Virus record (IMG/VR): IMGVR_UViG_3300042471_000650
Span: 1-64,000 of that record
Direction: 5' to 3' (one strand)
Origin: a virus
DNA length: 64,000 nt
Shown here: piece after piece, positions 58,063-64,000 of the stretch
Layout of the letters: each line of letters starts with the position of its first letter
How positions within the stretch are numbered: the first letter of the stretch is position 1
The notes under the pieces: model-generated
What the model was told of the DNA's origin: nothing
Database searches by the model: none
The model's input: only the letters and a program-made list of their open reading frames with translations
Program-made: the position numbers and the translations under genes

Positions 58063-58354
58063 TTACTCTTTCCTCATAAAGTTCTTTAACTGAATTAAGC
58101 GGTTCAACAATAGTCACAACCCAATCTAACGGAACTAAAATCTGATCATCCTGCGTAAGAAGTATCCAAGCAGACAAAGATACTTGAATTTTTGCATCAT
58201 AATCTACATCTTCGGTTAAAAGAATAGACCTTTCTGTAAGGACCTTATAAGGTTTATTGAAAATGTATCCACAAGGTTTTTCTTCAGAAACAATTTCTTT
58301 AATATCAGAAATAACGGTTTCGCCAGATTTTAATAGTGCTAATTTAATTGACAT
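58046..58354 (-). CDS. Paralogue pair member, hypothetical (102 aa)
   Basis: The protein from ATG 58354 starts 'MSIKLALLKSGETVISDIKE' and shares the layout of the 84-residue protein downstream. GGGAG lies upstream. It is the first gene after the perfect promoter at 58376-58404 and leads the operon of polymerase, UvsX, helicase and mazG. A regulatory or RNA-binding role is possible. Confidence 0.6.
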   Translation of the reverse strand: MSIKLALLKSGETVISDIKEIVSEEKPCGYIFNKPYKVLTERSILLTEDVDYDAKIQVSLSAWILLTQDDQILVPLDWVVTIVEPLNSVKELYEERVNGKNS

Positions 58355-58375
58355 TTTTATTTTCTCCCTCAACTC

Positions 58376-58404
58376 ATTATACCCAAAAAAATGGGAGGTG
58401 TCAA
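58376..58404 (-). promoter_or_regulatory. Consensus promoter of gp43 operon
   Basis: TTGACA (58404-58399) and TATAAT (58381-58376), 17-base spacer. The -35 lies in the 3' arm of the terminator 58385-58427 and the T-run is in the spacer. Confidence 0.9.
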
Positions 58405-58427
58405 CTGGATTGTGCCAGTTACCTCCC
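58385..58427 (-). terminator. Terminator of hsp20 gene, overlapping promoter
   Basis: GGGAGGTAACTGG pairs with CCAGTTGACACCTCCC (two unpaired bases) around CACAAT, followed by ATTTTTTT. It starts about 20 bases after the hsp20 stop. Confidence 0.88.
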
Positions 58428-58448
58428 TGCGGCGACGATACTTAATAT

Positions 58449-58889
58449 TTAGATATAGTCTTTACGGGCGTGATGCTCTGGCACTACTTTTCCAAGTACG
58501 ATTCGTAGAAGTCCGTCTTCAAATGTGACTTCTCGTACTTCTGTGTCGTCGGATAAAGTCCACGCTCGTTTAAAACTTCTGCTAGCCACTCCCTTGTGGA
58601 TAAACGTCCTATCCGATTCGGAATCTGCTTTTTGCCCTTCGACAAAAAGTTTTCCATACTCTGTGAAAACATTGACCTCTCCTTTCTTGAATCCTGCTAA
58701 TGCGAGTTCCAAATGAGATTCAACATTATTTATTTGGACTAGGTTATAAGGAGGGTAGTTGGTTGTAGTTTCGTGAAGATTAAATAAACGATCAAAATAT
58801 TCATCCATCCCAATGCTATTGCGCGTAATTCTTTCCATCAAGGCAGGAAGATCCGCAGCAGTAAACCGTGATGTTGCAAGGTTAGTCAT
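58449..58889 (-). CDS. Small heat-shock protein (Hsp20)
   Basis: The 146-residue protein has an alpha-crystallin domain at 43-135: 'PPYNLVQINNVESHLELALA', 'GFKKGEVNVFTEYGKLFVEG', 'HKGVASRSFKRAWTLSD' and 'VTFEDGLLRIVLGKVVP' with the G-x-L type end (LLRIVL). It would hold unfolding proteins during infection. Hsp20 genes are usual in T4-like cyanophages. Confidence 0.9.
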   Translation of the reverse strand: MTNLATSRFTAADLPALMERITRNSIGMDEYFDRLFNLHETTTNYPPYNLVQINNVESHLELALAGFKKGEVNVFTEYGKLFVEGQKADSESDRTFIHKGVASRSFKRAWTLSDDTEVREVTFEDGLLRIVLGKVVPEHHARKDYI

Positions 58890-58939
58890 TATGGTAGCTC
58901 CTTAAAAAGCGAGTTTGTGTTTTGTGGACCCTTTCGGCA

Positions 58940-58966
58940 TCCGTATATAATTATACTACTTCTTAC
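58940..58966 (-). promoter_or_regulatory. Possible hsp20 promoter
   Basis: A TATAAT lies just after the regA terminator near 58948-58953, but no good -35 box is present 17 bases before it. The site may use phage factors. Confidence 0.4.
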
Positions 58967-58992
58967 AAAAAAGGCGGGTGTAAAACCCGCTC
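58966..58992 (-). terminator. Terminator of regA operon
   Basis: GCGGGT and ACCCGC pair around TTTAC, followed by CTTTTTT. It begins five bases after the RegA stop. Confidence 0.88.
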
Positions 58993-58996
58993 TTTT

Positions 58997-59437
58997 TCAT
59001 TCGGCATCCTCTACCTTTTTCTTTTTAGCACCAATATTATATTTGGTTTCCAGAATCCAGTCTCCCTTATCCTTATAAGCAAGGACTTTAATTTGATTCA
59101 AAGGAGCAATGTCTTGAATCTTACTTACATCTACAATAGTAATTAGACCCCAATCTGCAAGAAGTTGGGCAATACGATTGCGACGTTGAACATCGTTTAC
59201 GGTCAGGTTTGCGTGTTTGCCATCCAGAGCAAACAATTCCTTAAAGTGAACGAGATAATACCTACCTTGCTTGTGCAGAATATGGCAAGACTGATAGATT
59301 TTCTTTTCTTTTCTTGAAGCAACTCCGATACGGGTCAAAGTCTCACGAACCTTAAGAAAATCATCGGGTTCATTAAGAATCACTTCCACCATTTGGTCGG
59401 GCGTCCACTTCACTTCAGGTTCTTGAACGACACTCAT
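58997..59437 (-). CDS. regA: Translational repressor RegA
   Basis: The 146-residue protein matches RegA, with 'MVEVILNEPDDFLKVRETLT', 'RIGVASRKEKKIYQSCHILH', 'GRYYLVHFKELFALDGKHAN' and 'DVQRRNRIAQLLADWGLI'. It represses translation of early phage mRNAs by binding at start sites. It is about 24 residues longer than T4 RegA. Its start overlaps the gp62 stop by four bases, the usual T4 order. Confidence 0.93.
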   Translation of the reverse strand: MSVVQEPEVKWTPDQMVEVILNEPDDFLKVRETLTRIGVASRKEKKIYQSCHILHKQGRYYLVHFKELFALDGKHANLTVNDVQRRNRIAQLLADWGLITIVDVSKIQDIAPLNQIKVLAYKDKGDWILETKYNIGAKKKKVEDAE

Positions 59438-59814
59438 TTTGTTCCTCCAGTTTCAAATTTCGATTTAATAAATGTTAGTTGTTCTTTGGTAAGAATCCTC
59501 AAAGCTTGTTTTGCCTTTTCATTACTATAACCATAATAACGTTTGACATACTCAAGGTCTTTGATTTTATCTTGTCGGAGCCAGGGAGAAAATCTCTTCT
59601 TTTTCCTCAGACTATTTATAAAAAAGTCATATTGCATCTTCTTTGGGAGGAAATGAAAGCGATTCATTTCATTCGCAAACATAATGCAGTCAATGTGCCC
59701 AGAAAAGCAGCGATTGATAATATAAGGTGCATATTCCTTCTCAAGTGAAGGGTCTTCGTCAATCAGGTGTTGCTTCGTTTGATTGATCGAGTTTAACCAG
59801 TCCTTCAATTCCAT
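59434..59814 (-). CDS. 62: Clamp-loader small subunit (gp62)
   Basis: The protein from ATG 59814 (126 residues) begins 'MELKDWLNSINQTKQHLIDE' and has 'IINRCFSGHIDCIMFANEMN' and 'FINSLRKKKRFSPWL', the gp62 pattern. A longer frame to 59868 has an extra 18 residues that look unrelated. It normally follows gp44, but here a Dam methylase and a small gene separate the two. It loads gp45 onto DNA with gp44. Confidence 0.88.
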   Translation of the reverse strand: MELKDWLNSINQTKQHLIDEDPSLEKEYAPYIINRCFSGHIDCIMFANEMNRFHFLPKKMQYDFFINSLRKKKRFSPWLRQDKIKDLEYVKRYYGYSNEKAKQALRILTKEQLTFIKSKFETGGTK

Positions 59815-60631
59815 AATTAAAAAGCAATAGTTCTTTTCTTTGTTTTTGCTCACGCATATATTCACCAACAGAACGCATCGTATAAGTCAAATCAAACTCT
59901 GCAGCGTTCCAGTTCTTAAACCTATCTTTCACAAGTTGGTCAGAATTATAACTAATCAACTGATCCATATTGTTAGTGTCGCAATCAGCAACAAACTTAT
60001 CGTGATCGAATCCTTTATGCATTGATCCCTTTCTCCCATAGAGATTATCCTTAATATCATAAGGAGGATCGAGATACATAAAAGCACCTTTGTTTCCATC
60101 CATCAGATAATCGTAGGAGTAATTAGTTATGTGCCAGTGAGCAATTAACTTGGAATACTCGGGCAATTTATAGATTCCTCGCAGGGAGAAATTGGAGTTA
60201 CTTGCTTGCTCTGAAAAAGATGAACTTTCGGTAAGACCACTAAAAGAACATTTATTAACAATATAGAAAGCGACAGCACGATTAAAGTTCGATTCAGACT
60301 CATCATTAATATGCTCCTTTGACTTAGTAAATAACTCTCTTGCTAATTCTGGGGTATTATATGCTGTTTTTAAATCCACCAATTCACTTTTTAAATCATA
60401 TCCAAACATCTGGAGTTGCTGCCAGAAGTTTACAAGAGGTTCGTAAAGATCATTGACCCATATATCTAGGTTGGGATATTTTTTAGTAATGTAAATCGCA
60501 ACGCTTCCACCACCAAGAAATGGTTCACGAAACTCATCATAGTTGCGAAGATCTGGAAAGTAAGGCCCCATCTTTTCACAAGCACGGGACTTACCTCCGG
60601 GATATCGCAATGGCGTCTTAAGAGACTTCAT
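59759..60631 (-). CDS. dam: Dam-type adenine-N6 DNA methyltransferase
   Basis: The 290-residue protein is a D12-class methylase: 'PLRYPGGKSRACEKMGPYF' (7-25), 'EFREPFLGGGSVAIYITKKY' near 33-52 with the SAM loop, and the catalytic 'FMYLDPPYDIKDNLYG' near 184-199. Family members methylate the A of GATC. It lies inside the clamp-loader operon, overlapping gp62 by 56 bases and the next gene by 14. It may protect phage DNA from restriction; target site not shown. Confidence 0.9.
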   Translation of the reverse strand: MKSLKTPLRYPGGKSRACEKMGPYFPDLRNYDEFREPFLGGGSVAIYITKKYPNLDIWVNDLYEPLVNFWQQLQMFGYDLKSELVDLKTAYNTPELARELFTKSKEHINDESESNFNRAVAFYIVNKCSFSGLTESSSFSEQASNSNFSLRGIYKLPEYSKLIAHWHITNYSYDYLMDGNKGAFMYLDPPYDIKDNLYGRKGSMHKGFDHDKFVADCDTNNMDQLISYNSDQLVKDRFKNWNAAEFDLTYTMRSVGEYMREQKQRKELLLFNYGIEGLVKLDQSNEATPD

Positions 60632-60827
60632 AATCTTTAGGATGATACTTCAAATATTCTCTAAAAGTCAATTTCATTTCTTTCTGCGTCATTCCACAAT
60701 GCTTTGCTGCAGCAGGAAGCGTCATTTTAGCACGAAAGAGACCTTCATTTGCCTCTTTCACATTTTCAGGAGTTGTTTTAACTGGATACTCGTATAGATT
60801 TTTGTAACTTATTTTATATGGATTCAT
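60618..60827 (-). CDS. Small hypothetical protein with HTH-like region (69 aa)
   Basis: The protein starts 'MNPYKISYKNLYEYPVKTTP' and has 'KMTLPAAAKHCGMTQKEMKL', which resembles a helix-turn-helix ('AAAKHCGMTQKEM'). It overlaps gp44 by four bases and dam by 14. It may be a DNA-binding protein of the operon. Confidence 0.6.
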   Translation of the reverse strand: MNPYKISYKNLYEYPVKTTPENVKEANEGLFRAKMTLPAAAKHCGMTQKEMKLTFREYLKYHPKDYEVS

Positions 60828-61768
60828 TTAAACTCACACTCCACCATTAGTTCAGTAAGAGCAGCAAGAAGATTTATCTCCTGGTCAGCAACGAACGCAC
60901 ATTGGTATTGATACTTAGCAATAACAAGAACGGCAGCAGGAATAGTTGCGAGTGAAAGGCAATCATAACAGGCGTCATAAACCCTGCGAAGAAGGTGAGA
61001 AGCATCGTTGTCCAAGTTGGCGACCACCCACTTACGGACTTCTGTGAAATTCTTTTCTTTGAGCGATTTAACCAACTCATTTACAGAGATGTCCGAGAAA
61101 GATGCAAGAATTCCAGAGTCAATTTGTCCGCCCACCGAATACCTTTGACATTCGTTGAGAACTCGTCTCCAGTCTGGGAAGTGCTTGTTGATAAGTTCCG
61201 CAAGGACTTTTTGATCATATCGGACGCCTTCCGCATCCAAGATGTTTTGTAGACGCTTGAAAAAGGATCCTGCCAGTGCCGCTTTTTCTTTACCTTTAAT
61301 CCCAAAGTCGATGACAGCACATCGAGAGTGGAGAGGTTCAAGGATTTTGTTTTTGTAGTTGCAGGTGAATACGAATCGGCAATTGCCAGCAAACTCCTCA
61401 ATAAACGCCCGTAGGAGGAGTTGTACGTCGTTTCCTGTGTTATCTGCTTCATCAATAATGACGACTTTGTGTTTAGCAGTTGACGAAAGCGATACGGTCG
61501 AAGCGAAGTTCTTCGCATTGTTTCGGACAGTATCAAGGAATCTACCCTCGTCGGATCCATTGATGACATAAAAATCTACCCCCAACTCATTGCATAGTGC
61601 TTTTGCCACTGTGGTCTTACCAATACCAGGAGGACCTGCAAGAAGCATATTTGGAATTTCACCCTTATTTAGAAACTCCTGAAACATACTTTTGGTAGAC
61701 TCTGGAAGAATACACTCTCCAATAGTTTTAGGGCGATATTTCTCAACCCAAATAAAATCACTGTTCAT
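60824..61768 (-). CDS. 44: Clamp-loader ATPase (gp44)
   Basis: The protein (314 residues from ATG 61768) is an AAA+ clamp loader. It has 'WVEKYRPKTIGECILP' (7-22), Walker A 'LLAGPPGIGKTTVAKALCNE' near 40-59, Walker B 'HKVVIIDEADNTGND' near 99-113, and 'LHSRCAVIDFG' with the arginine finger near 146-156. It opens and loads gp45. A TTG start at 61780 is less likely. Confidence 0.95.
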   Translation of the reverse strand: MNSDFIWVEKYRPKTIGECILPESTKSMFQEFLNKGEIPNMLLAGPPGIGKTTVAKALCNELGVDFYVINGSDEGRFLDTVRNNAKNFASTVSLSSTAKHKVVIIDEADNTGNDVQLLLRAFIEEFAGNCRFVFTCNYKNKILEPLHSRCAVIDFGIKGKEKAALAGSFFKRLQNILDAEGVRYDQKVLAELINKHFPDWRRVLNECQRYSVGGQIDSGILASFSDISVNELVKSLKEKNFTEVRKWVVANLDNDASHLLRRVYDACYDCLSLATIPAAVLVIAKYQYQCAFVADQEINLLAALTELMVECEFK

Positions 61769-61898
61769 AATTAAGTCCAATCAGTTTTTTCAAACAACAA
61801 TCTGGGACAACTTCCCACCATTCATTCCCATCAAAAATATACACTGTGTATGTATCTTTGTCAAGAAAAAAATCACCTTTTTTGTATTTTATATCCAT
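61758..61898 (-). CDS. Small hypothetical protein (46 aa)
   Basis: The frame starts 'MDIKYKKGDFFLDKDTYTVY' and has 'FDGNEWWEVVPDCC'. It overlaps the gp44 start and the previous stop. Probably real by coupling. Unknown. Confidence 0.55.
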   Translation of the reverse strand: MDIKYKKGDFFLDKDTYTVYIFDGNEWWEVVPDCCLKKLIGLNYEQ

Positions 61899-62398
61899 TC
61901 AGGTTTACGTTCTGGCATACGAAGATAATTAGATGCAACCCAAGGTTTGGATGCGATATACATCTTGTAAGCAGTAAAAGTATCAATGCTTGTGTCAAGT
62001 TTATACTCATCTGGCATTGCCCTTGCAAATGGTGTTACTTTATTGAGTTTACCTTTAGGAAACAAATAGTATGCTTCAATTAAAGTATTCTGGCACGAAT
62101 GAATTTTATTATATCTCAACGTGTATTCATCACAAAGATTTAGTCCCCACTTAATCAACCAATAAGCATTATCAACTGTTTTTGCTGCCCATTGAGTGCA
62201 AGGATGATTCCTAAATGCACCCTTTTCTGTGGCATAAGCATTGCCGTCTTTCTTATGAATTGGTCCGTAATTATGATACCACTTTGATGCTACAATTGAT
62301 AACATTTGACAACATTCAAGAGGCATTTTGGTTATATGTTTGTCAGGAAGACAAATTGCCGACTCGGCAGGAAATTGATTAGTGACGAAGATATTCAT
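61889..62398 (-). CDS. Conserved phage protein (169 aa)
   Basis: The protein from ATG 62398 starts 'MNIFVTNQFPAESAICLPDK' with 'HITKMPLECCQMLSIVASKW', the opening of a conserved phage family of unclear function. Some members have been annotated as pyrimidine-dimer glycosylase-like. It also has 'FRNHPCTQWAAKTVDNAYWL'. The position next to gp44 fits a DNA-repair or nucleotide role. Its ATG overlaps the previous stop (TGATG). Confidence 0.65.
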   Translation of the reverse strand: MNIFVTNQFPAESAICLPDKHITKMPLECCQMLSIVASKWYHNYGPIHKKDGNAYATEKGAFRNHPCTQWAAKTVDNAYWLIKWGLNLCDEYTLRYNKIHSCQNTLIEAYYLFPKGKLNKVTPFARAMPDEYKLDTSIDTFTAYKMYIASKPWVASNYLRMPERKPEWI

Positions 62399-62808
62399 CA
62401 GAAGCAATACTTGTTTACGTAGTATAGCACTCTCTCTGGTTTATCTTCCAGATAGTATGCTTCAGTTTCATAAACTGGATAAGAATTTTTACTTACCTTA
62501 ACAGAGCGAACGACATCATTAAGTTTATACTTATCTAATGTTGCGTCAGCAATTTTAAGAGATCCTTTCTTACACGCTTGAGCAACATGAACTGCTTCGT
62601 GATAAACAGTTTCGTTTACATAGTGATTTACAGGACTGATAGTATTCTTGATGTTATTCGTACAAATTACAAATCGAGAACCATCTATTCCTCCAAAAAT
62701 TTCCCTGTTCCTACAATATGCAGAGTTTTCTACAACTCTGTAATTTTTCATCATAATTTTACTCACCAGTTCTTGACCGATGGGCGTCAAATAAAGTAGA
62801 AATTCCAT
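62398..62808 (-). CDS. HExxH-containing putative metalloprotease
   Basis: The 136-residue protein has 'YHEAVHVAQACKKG' near 69-82 and a third ligand candidate in 'VYETEAYYLEDKPE' near 112-125. That is a minimal zinc-peptidase site. It is coupled to gp45 by a one-base overlap. It differs from the HEFIH protein at 51806-52204, so the window has two such proteins. Function unknown. Confidence 0.65.
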   Translation of the reverse strand: MEFLLYLTPIGQELVSKIMMKNYRVVENSAYCRNREIFGGIDGSRFVICTNNIKNTISPVNHYVNETVYHEAVHVAQACKKGSLKIADATLDKYKLNDVVRSVKVSKNSYPVYETEAYYLEDKPERVLYYVNKYCF

Positions 62809-63473
62809 TATGCAAAAGTTGAATCAGGTTCCAGAGCAATATAATAGCAGAGATTGTATTTGGGATTCGTGAACTGTGACAGAAGTTTTTGTGATACAAC
62901 TACGTCATAGGCACCAGGAATAATCTTAATGTTTTCAACCTTGAAGTTGAAAGTAAATTCCTTATCAGTCTCACCAACTACAATAGAATATTCGTTAGAA
63001 GTATCATTCTTCTTATCACGAACCACCAGACGAATTACACCTGCATCACCAACTGCCGATAGGTCAGGAAGTTGATAAACTGCTGCTGCCTTCAGAAGTT
63101 TTTCCAGGGTTACACTCTCAAGTTGGAAACAAACATCTTTGGAAGGAAGTTGAATTTCTTTTTCTGGAGGAGAAATGATAACATTCGGGTCGGCAAAGAA
63201 ATACTTCACACGACGCTTACCTTCACGAATAGTAATGTGCGAATCTTCGGCAAAATCAAGGTCTGGGTCCTGATGAAGACTCAAACCATTCAGAAACTGG
63301 TTGAGGTCATAAATTGCAAAGTCACGGGGAAACTCTTCAGTAATATCCGCTTCAGCAAGAATATTCTTTGCAACGGAAATCGTGCGAAGACGATTACCCT
63401 GCTTTACAAGGATGGAGTTGTTAATGCCAGCAAAGTTTTTGAGAAGGGCAAGAGTGTTGTCAGAAAGTTTCAT
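62808..63473 (-). CDS. 45: Sliding clamp (gp45)
   Basis: The protein (221 residues from ATG 63473) begins 'MKLSDNTLALLKNFAGINNS', closely like T4 gp45, with 'EEFPRDFAIYDLNQFLNGLS' near 48-67 and 'SIVVGETDKEFTFNFKVENI' near 159-178. Three gp45 form a ring that tethers gp43 and takes part in late transcription, which suits the late promoters in this genome. An in-frame GTG at 63494 is less likely. Confidence 0.95.
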   Translation of the reverse strand: MKLSDNTLALLKNFAGINNSILVKQGNRLRTISVAKNILAEADITEEFPRDFAIYDLNQFLNGLSLHQDPDLDFAEDSHITIREGKRRVKYFFADPNVIISPPEKEIQLPSKDVCFQLESVTLEKLLKAAAVYQLPDLSAVGDAGVIRLVVRDKKNDTSNEYSIVVGETDKEFTFNFKVENIKIIPGAYDVVVSQKLLSQFTNPKYNLCYYIALEPDSTFA

Positions 63474-63490
63474 AGTTTGGGGTTTGAGTT

Positions 63491-63868
63491 TCACTTGTTT
63501 TCAACTAGATTGAGATGATTAATCAAAAGAATAGTATAGTGCAATACTTTAAACAAGTCAGCACGAGGAGTTCCTTTTGTGTCATAACGATCAATATACT
63601 TGGTCACATTACCTGCACAAAATCCCTCACGACGATTGTGTTTAATCTTATCAAGAGTTTGTTCAGTTCCACCACCAGTCCTATCAACATAATGCTGACT
63701 ATAAGTTCCAGAAATATATTCTTCAAGTTGCTTGAGAATTTTGTCTTCGTTATATTTCCAAAAATGATTTGAGTTGTCGTTCATAATAGATTCTTTGTCA
63801 ATTGAAATTTTACCGTCACTATTCAAATACATAGTGAATTCATTCATTGGATAAGGATGCTCGTCCAT
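63491..63868 (-). CDS. DUF3310-family protein
   Basis: The 125-residue protein has 'SQHYVDRTGGGTEQTLDKIK' and 'FCAGNVTKYIDRYDTKGTPR', the DUF3310 pattern (SaV-like) present in many phages beside replication genes. A role in nucleotide metabolism has been suggested for the family. It leads gp45 and is the first gene after the promoter at 63904-63932. Confidence 0.75.
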   Translation of the reverse strand: MDEHPYPMNEFTMYLNSDGKISIDKESIMNDNSNHFWKYNEDKILKQLEEYISGTYSQHYVDRTGGGTEQTLDKIKHNRREGFCAGNVTKYIDRYDTKGTPRADLFKVLHYTILLINHLNLVENK

Positions 63869-63874
63869 AATAAA

Positions 63875-63903
63875 GGGGGGAGGTCATAGTTTTACCTCCC
63901 CCA
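63875..63903 (-). terminator. Terminator-like hairpin at start of DUF3310 mRNA
   Basis: GGGGGAGGT and ACCTCCCCC pair around AAAACTATG, with a T-rich tail (CTTTATT). The predicted RNA start falls just inside the stem, so the hairpin may act as a terminator for the gene at the right edge. Confidence 0.65.
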
Positions 63904-63932
63904 ATTATATCAGAAAGGAGCGGGTTGGTCAA
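63904..63932 (-). promoter_or_regulatory. Promoter of DUF3310-gp45-gp44 operon
   Basis: TTGACC (63932-63927) and TATAAT (63909-63904), 17-base spacer. The whole promoter lies at the end of the upstream gene; its stop TGA (63912-63910) touches the -10 box. Confidence 0.85.
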
Positions 63933-64000
63933 CGTATTCTACAGTCAGTTCAGGACCAGTAGAAGGCATTTGGAAGTCAGCATCAACTTTATCATAGAGT
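63910..64000 (-). CDS. C-terminal end of an unidentified gene (cut by window edge)
   Basis: The last 29 codons are present and read '...PELTVEYVDQPAPF' before TGA. This is a partial gene in the replication region; gp46/47, gp32 or another core gene may continue beyond the edge, but too little is visible to say. Confidence 0.6.
   Translation of the reverse strand, partial: LYDKVDADFQMPSTGPELTVEYVDQPAPF

Overview
This window is a 64-kb piece of a T4-like cyanomyovirus that infects marine Synechococcus or Prochlorococcus. Three kinds of genes support this. The first is the T4 replication core: gp43, gp62, gp44, gp45, UvsX, gp41, gp61, RegA, NrdA and NrdB. The second is cyanophage host-type genes: psbA, two hli genes, pstS, mazG, hsp20 and a Dps-like ferritin. 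The third is a scattered set of nine tRNAs. Almost everything is on the minus strand. The genome is AT-rich, genes overlap by 1-14 bases, and many genes are under 60 codons.

Layout. 1-5521: tail-fibre and virion genes; the first is cut by the window edge. 5578-8103: small genes, a phosphoesterase, an HNH nuclease and an endonuclease VII-like homing endonuclease. 8192-9497: psbA, split by a 226-nt group I intron. 9708-12743: two unknown genes, peroxiredoxin and the hli pair. 12795-25475: a 13-gene glycan cluster with GDP-fucose synthesis, two GT11 and one GT10 fucosyltransferase, other transferases, and a sugar-activation module of isomerase, nucleotidyltransferase-kinase fusion and phosphatase. 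25631-31618: small genes, a tail fibre, tRNAs and Dps. 31686-34253: pstS and a cyanobacterial SLH porin, with a Pho-box-like site before pstS. 34387-35589: five tRNAs and an HNH gene. 35690-39596: lysis genes (two lysozyme types, a C39-like peptidase) and a GIY-YIG protein. 39685-52815: virion or internal-head proteins mixed with nrdA, nrdB, primase and mazG. 52815-64000: replication genes, hsp20, a Dam methylase inside the clamp-loader operon, and DUF3310.

Two promoter classes can be seen. One is sigma70-like, with TTGACA-type and TATAAT-type boxes at a 17-bp spacing in every clear case. These sit before psbA, hli, the glycan operon, pstS-side genes, tRNAs and replication genes. The other is TATAAATA-like late elements before tail-fibre, head and Dps genes. 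Several sigma70-like promoters overlap a terminator hairpin.

The genes fit a phage that keeps photosynthesis running (D1, HLIPs, peroxiredoxin), takes up phosphate (PstS, porin), makes nucleotides (NrdAB, MazG) and carries an unusually complete fucosylation pathway. That pathway probably remodels host surface glycan or decorates virions; this is inference. Gene calls rest on reading motifs by eye; no database search was run.
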